In this document: piece by piece, positions 8,586 to 17,705 of the stretch
How positions within the stretch are numbered: position 1 is the first letter of the stretch
How the letters are laid out: every line of letters starts with the position of its first letter
Assembly: GCF_031951985.1 (NCBI RefSeq)
Contig: NZ_JAVLVU010000001.1
Location: 2,790,001 to 2,854,000 of the forward strand
Direction: 5' to 3'
Source: Mucilaginibacter terrae
Lineage (GTDB): Bacteria; Bacteroidota; Bacteroidia; Sphingobacteriales; Sphingobacteriaceae
Length of the DNA stretch: 64,000 bases
The notes under the pieces: model-generated
Told to the model about the DNA's origin: nothing
What the model saw: only the letters and a program-made list of their open reading frames with translations
Database searches by the model: none
Program-made: the position numbers and the translations under genes

Positions 8586-9455
8586 ATGAAAACTATTAAA
8601 GCCCTGTTAACCGTAGCTGCATTTGGTATTTCTACCTCCATTTTTGCGCAAAGCGCTACTGTACAAACTGTTGTTAAAGCCGAAGAAGATTTTAATAAAC
8701 TTATTTCTAAAAAAGGTATCAAAGATGCTTTTTTAACCGTTGCCGATCCTGAAGGCATTGTGTTTAAACCCGATGCTGTTAAAATAGCCGAATTTTATGG
8801 TAAAATAGATAAGCAACCAGGCACATTAACATCAACACCAAAATTTGCCCGTATATCGGCCAATGGTGATTTTGGTTTTACCGCGGGGCCATACGTGTAC
8901 CAAAACGGCAAGGCCGACGATGATAAAGTCTATGGTGATTATGTATCAATCTGGAAACTTGATGTGGCTACTAATAAACTGAAGTTGTTTACCAATTTGG
9001 GCATTCAACATCCGCAAAATGATAAGGTTGAACTAACTGATATTAAAGACCCGGCTGCCACAACCAAGGTTGCGCCAAGTACCGATCCGTTTAATCCTAA
9101 AAAAATCATTATCGATAACGACCGGCAGTTTAACCAAGGCTTACGTATATCAACCCTTGGTGCTTACAAGGAGTTTTTTATGGCCGAGGGGCATTATTAT
9201 TTCCCCGGCTTTAACCCTATGGTAGGTACTGATAAAACTTTGCAGTTTTTGGCTAACCAGGCCATTACCATATCGGCCGAAACTACTGATGCCAACCGTG
9301 CCACCAGTAATGATTTAGCGTATAGCTATGGCCGTGCCCGAATACAAAAGGGCAATATTGTGAGCAACTACAACTACGTACGCATATGGCAGCAAGATGA
9401 AAAGCATCGCTGGAACGTACTGCTCGAAATTTTTTCGGCAATAGAGAATGACTAA
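8586..9455 (+). CDS. Secreted protein with two NTF2-like (DUF4440/SnoaL-type) domains
   Basis: A 289-aa protein with a signal peptide ending IFAQS. Two halves look like NTF2-type folds. The first (about 25-145) contains FNKLISKKGIKDAFLTVADPEG, a GDFGFTAGPYVY strand and YGDYVSIWKLD. The second (about 170-289) contains LGAYKEFFMAEGHYYFPG, DLAYSYGRARI and YNYVRIWQQDEKHRWNVLLE. Many such proteins are of unknown role; some are enzymes or ligand binders. The assignment rests on these motif patterns read by eye. A terminator hairpin follows at 9477-9504. Confidence 0.78.
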   Translation: MKTIKALLTVAAFGISTSIFAQSATVQTVVKAEEDFNKLISKKGIKDAFLTVADPEGIVFKPDAVKIAEFYGKIDKQPGTLTSTPKFARISANGDFGFTAGPYVYQNGKADDDKVYGDYVSIWKLDVATNKLKLFTNLGIQHPQNDKVELTDIKDPAATTKVAPSTDPFNPKKIIIDNDRQFNQGLRISTLGAYKEFFMAEGHYYFPGFNPMVGTDKTLQFLANQAITISAETTDANRATSNDLAYSYGRARIQKGNIVSNYNYVRIWQQDEKHRWNVLLEIFSAIEND

Positions 9456-9476
9456 TATTTAATTGATTTTACAACT

Positions 9477-9504
9477 AAGCCTGCTTACCCAAAGCGGGCT
9501 TTTT
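9477..9504 (+). terminator. Rho-independent terminator after the two-domain NTF2-like gene
   Basis: Stem AAGCCTGCTT / AAGCGGGCTT (one G-T wobble), loop ACCCA, then a run of T. It precedes the ABC transporter gene and sets the lower limit for that gene's promoter. Confidence 0.7.
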
Positions 9505-9594
9505 GCATTAACGGTAATTTATAGTTGTAACTTTTGCAGCCTGGTGGGCTCTAATTGGCAAATCATTATTATATTTCATCAAAATAATGCTGCT

Positions 9595-10368
9595 ATGAGC
9601 CAATCTCCATTAATACAGATACAAAATCTTTCAAAGTTTTATGGCGCCAAACAGGTACTCAAAAACCTGTCGCTCGATATTTATCCCGGCCAGGTAATTG
9701 GCTACATAGGCCCAAATGGTGCAGGTAAATCAACCACCGTAAAAATACTTACCGGCTTAATATCAGAGTTTACGGGCGAAGTATTGGTTAACGGCATCAG
9801 CATGCAGCATAACCCCCAGGAAATTAAAAAACTGATTGGTTACGTGCCCGAAAATGCCGAACTGTACGAGGTGCTCACCCCTATGGAATACCTCGACTTT
9901 ATTGGCAAGCTATACGATATGGATGAGGAGCAACTGCACACCCGCGCCGCAAAACTTTTAACCGCATTTGGCTTGGGTAACAACAAAGACGACCGCATGG
10001 ACACCTTCTCTAAAGGCATGCGTCAAAAGGTATTGCTCATATCGGGCATCATTCATAATCCGCAGATCATTATTTTGGATGAACCACTTTCAGGTTTAGA
10101 TGCTAATGCGGTGATCATGATCAAAGAGCTCATCATGCGCTTATCGCAGGAAGGCAAAACCATTTTTTACTGCTCGCACGTAATGGATGTGGTTGAAAAA
10201 GTATCAGACCGCATTTTGCTCATTAACAAAGGCGAAATTATTGCCGATGGCACTTTCGAGTCCCTCAAGCAAAACCACGCCGATACGCTTGAGCGCGTAT
10301 TTGCCAAGCTTACCGGCCGCGATGAATCGGATAATGAAACCGATGCTATTATTAATGCCTTTAATTAA
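9595..10368 (+). CDS. ABC transporter ATP-binding protein
   Basis: A 257-aa nucleotide-binding subunit. Walker A is GPNGAGKST, the signature is TFSKGMRQKV, Walker B is IIILDEPLSGLD and the switch His is in CSHVMDVVE. The reading frame is open back to 9463, but that stretch contains a terminator and lacks homology-like sequence. The ATG at 9595 (SQSPLIQIQNLSKFYGAKQ) is the convincing start. The next gene, 14 bp downstream, encodes a large membrane protein that should be its permease. Substrate is unknown; the ATPase type resembles CcmA or ABC-2 exporters. Confidence 0.92.
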   Translation: MSQSPLIQIQNLSKFYGAKQVLKNLSLDIYPGQVIGYIGPNGAGKSTTVKILTGLISEFTGEVLVNGISMQHNPQEIKKLIGYVPENAELYEVLTPMEYLDFIGKLYDMDEEQLHTRAAKLLTAFGLGNNKDDRMDTFSKGMRQKVLLISGIIHNPQIIILDEPLSGLDANAVIMIKELIMRLSQEGKTIFYCSHVMDVVEKVSDRILLINKGEIIADGTFESLKQNHADTLERVFAKLTGRDESDNETDAIINAFN

Positions 10369-10382
10369 TTAGCAGCGTTGTT

Positions 10383-12089
10383 ATGAATAAAATTTTACTC
10401 AAAATGGTAAACCCGTTAATGCCTCTTTTGCAAAAAACGGGCGTTGATACTTACCAGCTTCACCATATACTGCGCGTTAAACTGCTGATGGACGATCGTC
10501 GTCCTAACAATGCCTTTGGGCAGGCACGCAAATCGGCCGAACCGGGCAAAACCACTAATCCTTGGTTAGTATCGTTTTTCACGGCATTAATGGGGCTGTT
10601 CCTCGGTTTGTTCTTGTTCATGTTCGATATTCCGTTCATAGGCCAAACCATATACTTCAGTATGTTTATGGTGCTCATATCGCTCACGCTCATTACAGAT
10701 TTTACCAACGTACTTTTTGATGTACGCGAGCAATTCATTCTCCTCCCCCGCCCTATTAACGACCGTACACTGGCCGTAGCCCGCATTATGCATATCAGCA
10801 TTTACGTTTTCAGACTGGCGTTTTTGCAGGGCCTTGCTGGTATAATTATCGTAGGCTTTACCGATGGTTTGCTTGCTGCGCCTTTATTTGTGCTTCAGCT
10901 TATACTGGCTACTTTTTTAAGCATATTGTTTGTAAACATTGTTTACCTGCTGCTTATGCGGTCGGTTACTCCTCAGCGGTTTAAAGACATTATCAGCTAC
11001 TTTCAAATCGCTTTTTCGGTGGCTATTTTTGCTGCTTATCAAATTTTGCCCAGGCTTATAAATGATACTGTTCTGGCTAAAATACAATTGCTTAGCCATT
11101 GGTGGGCTTACCTGCTACCCCCGGTTTGGATAACTGCACTTAATGAAGTTCTTATTCATCCGGGTCGTTCAAATATTTTCACCAGCCTAATGGCTATTGC
11201 GGGCATTACATTACCAATAGTGGGTTTATGGTTTGTAGCGCGGGTATTAGCCCCGGGTTTCAACAGGCGGTTGGCCGCGGTTTCAACATCTGACAGTAGC
11301 AGCAACGCACCTGCTGCATCCGGCACAGTTAAAAAGAAATCAACTTCGGGCTTTGTAAACAAGCTGGCTAACCTTGTGGCCCGTAATCCAGTAGAAAATG
11401 CAGGCTTCCGTATTACCTGGATACTGGCCGCCCGTATACGTGAGTTTAAAATAAAGGTATACCCTGCGTTTGGCTATGTACCTGTATACTTTGTGTACTT
11501 TTTGCTCAACGGCAAGGGCAGCATGGATAGCCGTGTGGAAGATATACAGAATGGATTTAGTTATATAGGCCTTATATATATGAGCACGTTTGTGCTCTCT
11601 TCTGTATTGCAACATATATCTTACTCCGAAAAATTTAAACCTGCATGGGTTTATTATGCACTGCCTATTACAAAGCCCGGCAAAATTTTGGCAGGTATGT
11701 ATAAGGCTGTTATTACCCTTTACTATCTGCCTTATTGTGCTGTACTATCCATTATTAGTATTGTGGTTTGGGGGCCAAAGGTTATCAATGATGTCATACT
11801 GGCCACTATTATAGGAATGATATATGGCATACTCATGGCCTTATTTATGGTGAAAGGCCTTCCTTTTTCCCGGCCGGTACTGCTCAAACAATCGGGTGGG
11901 CGGGTTATCATATCCTTACTCATTATGGCATTTATAGGTGCAATTGGCTTTGGGCACTATATGTTAGTTAAAATGGGTTGGGATACCGCGGTAACCATAC
12001 TTATTATACCGGCAGCATTATTATATTTTTTAATGATGCACTATTACAAACGCCAAAGCTGGGATAGCATTGAGTTGGAAGAGTTTTAA
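10383..12089 (+). CDS. ABC-2-like transporter permease subunit
   Basis: A 568-aa integral membrane protein with ten or more hydrophobic segments and a cytosolic hydrophilic insert near residues 300-340 (STSDSSSNAPAASGTVKKKST). It immediately follows the ATP-binding subunit, so the pair probably forms one exporter. No specific substrate family is recognisable. The first 70 residues are soluble and include LPLLQKTGVDTYQLHHILR. The size fits the large ABC permeases of the Bacteroidota and Firmicutes. Confidence 0.8.
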   Translation: MNKILLKMVNPLMPLLQKTGVDTYQLHHILRVKLLMDDRRPNNAFGQARKSAEPGKTTNPWLVSFFTALMGLFLGLFLFMFDIPFIGQTIYFSMFMVLISLTLITDFTNVLFDVREQFILLPRPINDRTLAVARIMHISIYVFRLAFLQGLAGIIIVGFTDGLLAAPLFVLQLILATFLSILFVNIVYLLLMRSVTPQRFKDIISYFQIAFSVAIFAAYQILPRLINDTVLAKIQLLSHWWAYLLPPVWITALNEVLIHPGRSNIFTSLMAIAGITLPIVGLWFVARVLAPGFNRRLAAVSTSDSSSNAPAASGTVKKKSTSGFVNKLANLVARNPVENAGFRITWILAARIREFKIKVYPAFGYVPVYFVYFLLNGKGSMDSRVEDIQNGFSYIGLIYMSTFVLSSVLQHISYSEKFKPAWVYYALPITKPGKILAGMYKAVITLYYLPYCAVLSIISIVVWGPKVINDVILATIIGMIYGILMALFMVKGLPFSRPVLLKQSGGRVIISLLIMAFIGAIGFGHYMLVKMGWDTAVTILIIPAALLYFLMMHYYKRQSWDSIELEEF

Positions 12090-12176
12090 TTATTTACAAC
12101 TCACAAATTTTAATAAATAATTAAAACCATTTAACTCACCTGATGTTGATTTCATACACACAAAGAAATCTACATT

Positions 12177-12725
12177 ATGGCAACTACAAAATCAAAAAAA
12201 CAGCCCGCAACCACTGAGAATGTGGAAGAATCGGCGTTAAAAGAATTATTTGTTGATGAACTAAAAGACATTTACTGGGCCGAGAAACACTTATCGAAAG
12301 CCTTGGTAAAACTGGCTAAAGCCGCAACTTCTGAAGAACTGCGTTCGGCATTAGAAACCCACAAAGAAGAAACCGATAACCAGGTAGCCCGTTTAGACCA
12401 GGTTTTTGAAATAATAGGCGAGAAAGCATCAGCTAAAAAATGTGATGCTATGGAAGGCCTTATTAAAGAATCGGAAAGCATTGTTGAGGATACCGAAGAC
12501 GGCTCGATCACCCGTGATGCCGGTATTATTTCGGCCGCTCAAAAATCAGAGCATTACGAAATTGCCTCATACGGCACCCTGCGCACTTTAGCTAATACTT
12601 TAGGTTATAGCGATGCCGCACAACTGCTGGAAGAAACCTTGGCTGAAGAGAAAAAAACTGATGAAATGCTTACGCAATTAGCAGAGAGCATGATTAATGC
12701 TACCGCTAAAACTGAGAAAGCATAA
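12177..12725 (+). CDS. DUF892 (YciE/YciF-type) ferritin-like protein
   Basis: A 182-aa helical protein. The DUF892 pattern is clear: LKELFVDELKDIYWAEKHL, ALETHKEETDNQVARLDQVF, CDAMEGLIKE, DAGIISAAQKSEHYEIASYGTLRTLA and LEETLAEEKKTDEML. The Glu and His residues in these helices are the expected di-metal ligands of the ferritin-like fold. Members are often induced by general stress, though the reaction is not settled. The N terminus carries a short Lys/Gln-rich low-complexity segment. An inverted repeat follows downstream. Confidence 0.93.
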   Translation: MATTKSKKQPATTENVEESALKELFVDELKDIYWAEKHLSKALVKLAKAATSEELRSALETHKEETDNQVARLDQVFEIIGEKASAKKCDAMEGLIKESESIVEDTEDGSITRDAGIISAAQKSEHYEIASYGTLRTLANTLGYSDAAQLLEETLAEEKKTDEMLTQLAESMINATAKTEKA

Positions 12726-12751
12726 GGTTTATAATAATCACACTACGCTTT

Positions 12752-12837
12752 ACGTCGTTGGGAGGTACGAAGCAATATCTGAACCATGCATATTCGCATT
12801 GCATCCGCAGAGATTGCTTCGTACCTCGCAACGACGT
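12752..12837. repeat. ATTGCGAG-type inverted repeat, variant copy
   Basis: The arms 12752-12780 and 12809-12837 are 29 nt each and match at about 27 positions (ACGTCGTTG, then GAGGTACGAAGCAAT, then CTCT-like). The loop is 28 nt. Core words GCGAG(G) and GCAATCTC are shared with the copies at 30187-30323 and 60559-60649. It lies between the DUF892 gene and the phosphoesterase gene and may also act as a terminator. Confidence 0.75.
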
Positions 12838-12896
12838 TTTTGTATATTACTTTTTTGATTAGCCCTAACCCACACTAACATTCTTAGCAAAATCAT

Positions 12897-12904
12897 TATA
12901 TTTG
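12897..12904 (+). promoter_or_regulatory. -7 box for the PdeM-like phosphoesterase gene
   Basis: TATATTTG matches TAnnTTTG and ends nine bases before the ATG at 12914. This spacing supports that ATG over the upstream TTG at 12902, which lies inside the box. Confidence 0.6.
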
Positions 12905-12913
12905 CCCCATAAG

Positions 12914-13567
12914 ATGACAGGGCATAATTTTAATTTATTGGGGCAGGATTTGCTTTTATTACCTGAGCGGGCTATTTACTGGCAGCAGCAAAAGGCTTTA
13001 ATTGTGGCCGATGTGCATTTGGGCAAAGCCGGACATTTTCGTAAGGCAGGTATTGCAGTGCCCAGGCAGGTTGGTTTAGATGATCTGGATTGCCTTACTC
13101 GCCTCATCCATCAGCATAAACCCGAAAAAATTATGTTTTTGGGAGATTTGTTTCACAGCGAAATGAATACCGATTGGCACGACTTTGCCCGTTGGAGGCG
13201 GGAACATTTTTACATTAAAATGCAGTTGATTATAGGCAACCACGATATTATTAAAGAACGCCACTACCACGAGCTTGATGTATCAACCCATGATGAGATA
13301 CAGGAAGGTCCGTTTTTGATGCAACACCACCCGCAAGATGAAACCTGTTTGGTTGATAACGAACATTACGTTTTTTGCGGGCACATACATCCCGGCGTAA
13401 GACTTTCAGGGCGCGGCGGGCAAGCTGTTACCCTACCCTGCTTCGCTTTTGGTGACAAGCAGGCCATACTACCTTCTTTTGGTAAATTTACAGGCAAGGT
13501 AGCACTGCGCCACCGCAACGGCGACCATGTATTTGGCGTACTTAAAGAAAAGGTTATCCCGGTATAA
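12914..13567 (+). CDS. Metallophosphoesterase, PdeM-like (ligase-associated DNA damage response type)
   Basis: A 217-aa calcineurin-like phosphoesterase. Metal-binding motifs in order are VADVHLGKAGHF, FLGDLFHSEMN, IIGNHDI and, at the C-terminal side, MQHHP and FCGHIHPG. The arrangement matches the PdeM family, usually found beside a DNA ligase and helicase in an mRNA 3'-end or DNA-damage cluster. No such partners are adjacent here, so the role is inferred from sequence only. The start ATG 12914 is chosen because the earlier TTG lies within the predicted -7 box. The next gene converges on it with no gap. Confidence 0.85.
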   Translation: MTGHNFNLLGQDLLLLPERAIYWQQQKALIVADVHLGKAGHFRKAGIAVPRQVGLDDLDCLTRLIHQHKPEKIMFLGDLFHSEMNTDWHDFARWRREHFYIKMQLIIGNHDIIKERHYHELDVSTHDEIQEGPFLMQHHPQDETCLVDNEHYVFCGHIHPGVRLSGRGGQAVTLPCFAFGDKQAILPSFGKFTGKVALRHRNGDHVFGVLKEKVIPV

Positions 13568-14641
13568 TTATTTGCCCTCGAGGTATTGGTTTACGGTGTA
13601 TTCCAGTTTACTATAACTTACGTCACGCGCTACTACCTGCCATTTTCCATTTAATATATAATAGGTAGGTATACGCGTTATAGCCCATGCCACGGCATTG
13701 GCCGATTCGTCGCCCTTTAGATCCGAATATTGAGGCCAGTTCATTTTATCGCCTTCAATAGCCTTGGTCCACCACTCGCGCTTGTTATCTAACGATACAC
13801 TAATGATACCCACCTTGGCCATGTTTAAGTTTTTGATTGCTCCACCAATCATATCCTGGTGGTTTAAGCGGCTAACCTGGTTACCGGCTTTCCAAAAATC
13901 AACTATGTAAACTTTTTTATCAAGAGCGGCTTTGTCAAACTTTTTACCATCAGGGGTGGTGCCGATTATCAGCGGGGCATCTTTTCCAGGCAGCAGTTTC
14001 ATCATCCCCGAAAACTTGGTCTCCAGAAACTTACCTTCTTCTGTTTGTTTTGCTGCCGGGCTTAACTTTTGAAACAACTCGTAATACGCCTCCAGATTTT
14101 GCTCATACTTCAAATTCATCATGATGTGAGGCGCGGCCAAACTGTTGGGCGTTTTTGCAACAAACTGTTTAAAGGCATCCAGCTTATTGTTATTATCGGC
14201 AATTTCGGCCTGGCCCTGGCCCAAAACAACCACTTTATCCTGTGCTTTACGCTCTACCTCTTCTTGAATAGAATAGTAAGCAGTGAGTTCGTTTTGGATA
14301 CCTGATGTTGAGGTTATTTTAGGATAACTACTAAGGTGCGCCGCATCGGCCTCTACGGTGTATTGAGCAGCCTCAAGGTACACTTCAAATTCCTTCTTCT
14401 TTTCACCATTTTTATTTATGCCCAAGGTGCCATATCCGGCGGGGCCTTCAAAAACAGTATCTACCTTAATATTACCATCAGTTATGTTTTGCCCGACAAC
14501 GTTTTTGCCTTCGGCATCAGTAACTATAAACACGGCATCGGTTAGGCCTTGAGCTTTACCTGTAAATACAATGCGCGGTAATTTGGTGGTGCAACTTGTG
14601 GCCAGCGCTGCAACTGTCAGGAGGTAGATATATTTTTTCAT
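13568..14641 (-). CDS. Thioredoxin-fold lipoprotein with DUF4369-like N terminus, no CxxC
   Basis: A 357-aa lipoprotein (signal ending LATSC). The N-terminal part (about 25-110) is beta-rich and resembles DUF4369 (FTGKAQGLTDAVFIVTDAEGK). A helical linker follows, and then a TlpA/AhpC-type thioredoxin fold from about 225: LPGKDAPLIIGTTPDGKKFD, KVYIVDFWKAGNQVSRLN, KVGIISVSLD and ITRIPTYYIL (cis-Pro). The active-site WCxxC is replaced by WKAGNQ, so disulfide chemistry is not expected. It may act as a scaffold or binding protein. It converges on the phosphoesterase gene with adjacent stops. Confidence 0.85.
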   Translation of the reverse strand: MKKYIYLLTVAALATSCTTKLPRIVFTGKAQGLTDAVFIVTDAEGKNVVGQNITDGNIKVDTVFEGPAGYGTLGINKNGEKKKEFEVYLEAAQYTVEADAAHLSSYPKITSTSGIQNELTAYYSIQEEVERKAQDKVVVLGQGQAEIADNNNKLDAFKQFVAKTPNSLAAPHIMMNLKYEQNLEAYYELFQKLSPAAKQTEEGKFLETKFSGMMKLLPGKDAPLIIGTTPDGKKFDKAALDKKVYIVDFWKAGNQVSRLNHQDMIGGAIKNLNMAKVGIISVSLDNKREWWTKAIEGDKMNWPQYSDLKGDESANAVAWAITRIPTYYILNGKWQVVARDVSYSKLEYTVNQYLEGK

Positions 14642-14784
14642 TAGTTAAGCAATAGGCTATGTGGGCTAATATAAGATTTTAATGTTTTGATAATAAAACA
14701 GCAAGATAAATTTTAGAATGTTTCTAAATAGACAATATCCTGACAATAACTGAAATCAATCGATATGATTTGGGTTATATTAAA

Positions 14785-14792
14785 TATTTTTG
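14785..14792 (+). promoter_or_regulatory. -7 box upstream of the sdh operon
   Basis: TATTTTTG matches TAnnTTTG and lies about 21 nt upstream of the sdhC ATG at 14814. No -33 TTG with convincing spacing was seen. Confidence 0.5.
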
Positions 14793-14813
14793 CTCGATTA
14801 AAATTCTGACATA

Positions 14814-15596
14814 ATGAGTGAACTAAAACAGACCTTTAACTCAACGCTGGGTAAAAAGCTAATTATGGCTTTAACAGGCTTGTTTCTGAGTCTTTTCTTG
14901 ATTGTGCACCTGGGTGGCAATCTTCTGCTTTTCGTTAACGATAACGGTTACAGTTTTAACATGTATGCCAACTTCCTTACGCATTTTCCGCCTATTGAAG
15001 TTATTGCCTGGTTACTGTATATTACCATTATTGTACATGCCCTGTATGCGTTAATATTAACCATTCACAACCGCAGGTCGCGCCCTGTTGGTTATGCAGT
15101 TACTCCTAAGGCTCCGGCTTCATGGTCGTCAAAAAACATGGGCTTGCTGGGTAGTATTTTGTTCCTGTTCATTGTAATACACATGAGCGATTTTTGGTAC
15201 AAATACAAGTACACCCACAGCGTAGGCTTTAAAGAGTACCGCACTAACGTATTAACCGGCGAACGTACCGAAAGCGACTTTGTACCAGAAAATGAAGACT
15301 TTGAACACGCCCAAACATTTGATGGAGATGTGGAAATTATCAAAGTAAAAGACATTCACACCAAAGTAGCACAAAGCTTTGCTATGCCGGTGTATGTAAT
15401 TCTTTATGTAATTGCAATGGGTGCCTTATCATTCCACTTGCTGCATGGTTTCCAGAGCGCTTTCCGCACATTGGGTTGGGTACACCGCAAATACCTGCCA
15501 ATCATTCAGTTTGTAGGCACATGGCTATTTGCAGTAATTATACCGCTTGGTTTTGCCGCCATGCCAATTGTTTATTATTTACAGAGTTTAAAGTAA
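14814..15596 (+). CDS. sdhC: Succinate dehydrogenase / fumarate reductase cytochrome b subunit
   Basis: A 260-aa membrane anchor with five hydrophobic segments, the single-subunit B-type diheme cytochrome b used by Bacteroidota and epsilonproteobacteria. Candidate heme ligands are the His residues in LIVHLGGN, IIVHALYA, IVIHMSDFW and LLHGFQSA. It passes electrons between the quinone pool and the iron-sulfur subunit. A soluble loop (about 135-185) rich in Asp/Glu/Thr separates two helices. It is the first gene of the operon sdhC-sdhA-sdhB. An inverted repeat separates it from sdhA. Confidence 0.95.
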   Translation: MSELKQTFNSTLGKKLIMALTGLFLSLFLIVHLGGNLLLFVNDNGYSFNMYANFLTHFPPIEVIAWLLYITIIVHALYALILTIHNRRSRPVGYAVTPKAPASWSSKNMGLLGSILFLFIVIHMSDFWYKYKYTHSVGFKEYRTNVLTGERTESDFVPENEDFEHAQTFDGDVEIIKVKDIHTKVAQSFAMPVYVILYVIAMGALSFHLLHGFQSAFRTLGWVHRKYLPIIQFVGTWLFAVIIPLGFAAMPIVYYLQSLK

Positions 15597-15606
15597 AGTT
15601 GATTGG

Positions 15607-15668
15607 TTAAGTAGTTGATTGAGTTAAGTAGTTGAACTACTCACAAATCAACCACCCACTACTCACTA
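15607..15668. repeat. Imperfect inverted repeat between sdhC and sdhA
   Basis: TGGTTAAGTAGTTGATTGAG on the left is roughly complementary to AATCAACCACCCACTACTCA on the right. The sequence is rich in GTTGA/TCAAC words. It may fold in the operon mRNA and modulate sdhA expression. Confidence 0.5.
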
Positions 15669-15681
15669 AAAAATAAGAACG

Positions 15682-17616
15682 ATGAGTTTAGATTCTAAAA
15701 TTCCACAAGGCCCATTGGCCGAAAAGTGGAGCAAACATAAATTCAATTTAAAGCTGGTTAACCCTGCCAACAAGCGTAAATACAACGTTATTGTGGTAGG
15801 TACCGGCTTAGCTGGTGCATCGGCAGCGGCATCGTTAGCCGAGCTTGGTTACAACGTAACTGCTTTCTGTTTTCAGGATAGCCCACGCCGTGCACACTCT
15901 ATTGCTGCGCAGGGTGGTATTAACGCCGCTAAAAACTATCGTAATGATGGTGACAGCGTTTACCGTTTGTTTTATGACACCATTAAAGGTGGTGACTACC
16001 GCGCCCGCGAAGCCAACGTTTACCGTTTGGCTGAGGTATCGGTAAATATTATTGACCAGTGTGTGGCTCAAGGTGTTCCTTTTGCGCGCGAGTACGGCGG
16101 TTTGTTAGATAACCGTTCGTTTGGTGGTGCACAGGTATCACGTACGTTTTACGCCCGTGGCCAAACAGGACAACAATTACTGTTAGGCGCTTACTCGGCC
16201 CTTAACCGCCAGATACACGAAGGCAAAGTAAAAATGTACACCCGTACCGAAATGCTGGACGTGGTTGTTGCCGACGGACAAGCCAAAGGTATTGTTACCC
16301 GTAACTTAAAAACCGGCGCTATCGAAACGCATTCGGGCCACGCCGTATTATTGTGTACCGGTGGTTACAGCAACGTGTTCTTCCTGTCAACCAACGCCAT
16401 TGGTTCTAACGTAACGGCAGCTTGGCGTGCGCACAAGCGTGGTGCTTTGTTTGCAAACCCTTGCTATACTCAAATTCACCCAACTTGTATCCCGGTATCG
16501 GGCGATCACCAGTCAAAGCTTACGCTGATGTCTGAATCGTTACGTAACGACGGTCGTGTTTGGGCTCCTAAAACTGCCGAAACTGCTCAGCGTTTACGCA
16601 AAGGCGAGATCAAGATAGACCAGATCAAAGAAGAAGACCGCGATTACTTCCTGGAACGTAAATATCCATCATTCGGTAACCTGGTACCTCGCGACGTTGC
16701 TTCACGTAACGCCAAAGAAATGGCCGACGAAGGTAAAGGTGTAGGTTCATCAGGCTTAGCCGTATTCCTTGACTTTGCCGACGCGATCAAACGTTTAGGC
16801 GAAGACGCGGTACGCGCCAAGTACGGTAACCTGTTTGATATGTACCTGCAAATTACAGATGAGAATCCGTACAAGCAGCCAATGCGTATATATCCTGCAG
16901 TGCATTATACCATGGGTGGCCTATGGGTTGATTATAATTTGAGCACTAACATACCTGGTTTATATTGCTTAGGCGAGGCTAACTTCTCTGATCACGGTGC
17001 AAACCGCTTAGGTGCTTCGGCGCTGATGCAGGGTTTGGCTGATGGTTACTTTGTTATCCCTTACACCCTGGGCGACTACCTGGCTACTATTGGTCCTAAA
17101 GCAATTGATACCGCTCACCCGGCATTTGCTCAAACCAAAAAAGATGTTGAAGCTAACATTGCCAAACTGTTATCATTAAAAGGAAACAAAACGGTAATTG
17201 AATATCACCGCGAGTTAGGCCACATTATGTGGGAGTACTGCGGTATGGCACGTAGCGAAGAAGGTTTAATTAAGGCACGTGGTTTGATCCAGGCTTTGAA
17301 AGACGATTTCTGGGTAAATGCTATCGTAGTTGGCGAAAACGAAGAGGTCAACATGTCGTTAGAGCGTGCCGGTCGTGTGGCCGACTTTATTGAACTGGGT
17401 GCACTAATGGTTGAAGATGCCCTGGCTCGTCGCGAATCATGCGGTGGTCACTTCAGGGTTGAATCGCAAACTGAAGAAGGTGAAGCTTTACGTCATGATG
17501 ATGAATTTGCCTACGTTGCTGCCTGGGAATACAAAGGAGATAACGTACCAGAGGTTCTTCACAAAGAAGACCTTGTATACGAGAATGTTAAGTTAACACA
17601 AAGAAGTTATAAATAA
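15682..17616 (+). CDS. sdhA: Succinate dehydrogenase / fumarate reductase flavoprotein subunit
   Basis: A 644-aa flavoprotein of normal length for the B-type enzyme. The FAD dinucleotide fold is [19 protein letters not shown] near residue 40, followed by the FAD-attachment region [15 protein letters not shown]. Substrate-site landmarks include [54 protein letters not shown] and [19 protein letters not shown]. The C-terminal helical domain has RSEEGL and ESCGGHFR. It oxidises succinate to fumarate, or the reverse, on the cytoplasmic side of the membrane, bound to SdhB and SdhC. It is the central gene of the operon. Confidence 0.98.
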   Translation: MSLDSKIPQGPLAEKWSKHKFNLKLVNPANKRKYNVIVVGTGLAGASAAASLAELGYNVTAFCFQDSPRRAHSIAAQGGINAAKNYRNDGDSVYRLFYDTIKGGDYRAREANVYRLAEVSVNIIDQCVAQGVPFAREYGGLLDNRSFGGAQVSRTFYARGQTGQQLLLGAYSALNRQIHEGKVKMYTRTEMLDVVVADGQAKGIVTRNLKTGAIETHSGHAVLLCTGGYSNVFFLSTNAIGSNVTAAWRAHKRGALFANPCYTQIHPTCIPVSGDHQSKLTLMSESLRNDGRVWAPKTAETAQRLRKGEIKIDQIKEEDRDYFLERKYPSFGNLVPRDVASRNAKEMADEGKGVGSSGLAVFLDFADAIKRLGEDAVRAKYGNLFDMYLQITDENPYKQPMRIYPAVHYTMGGLWVDYNLSTNIPGLYCLGEANFSDHGANRLGASALMQGLADGYFVIPYTLGDYLATIGPKAIDTAHPAFAQTKKDVEANIAKLLSLKGNKTVIEYHRELGHIMWEYCGMARSEEGLIKARGLIQALKDDFWVNAIVVGENEEVNMSLERAGRVADFIELGALMVEDALARRESCGGHFRVESQTEEGEALRHDDEFAYVAAWEYKGDNVPEVLHKEDLVYENVKLTQRSYK

Positions 17617-17619
17617 GAG

Positions 17620-17690
17620 AGAGTACAGATTACAGAATCAGGAATAAAGACTTTTCTTCTCTTGACTCTGTACTCTTGATTCTTGACTCT
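17620..17690. repeat. GATTCTGTACTC-type inverted repeat between sdhA and sdhB
   Basis: The core arms AGAGTACAGA (17620-17629) and TCTGTACTCT (17667-17676) are perfectly complementary, with extra AGAATCAGGAATAAAGAC and CTTGATTCTTGACTC words around them. The same words recur at 35352-35452 and 37821-37915, so this is a dispersed intergenic family. Here it lies inside an operon and precedes the sdhB ribosome-binding region. Confidence 0.7.
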
Positions 17691-17705
17691 AATCTGAATA
17701 GAAAC

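Noticed and set aside
12752..12837. CRISPR-like repeats or attachment site
   Set aside because: The repeat is an inverted pair without spacers of uniform length, and there are no cas or integrase genes in the window.
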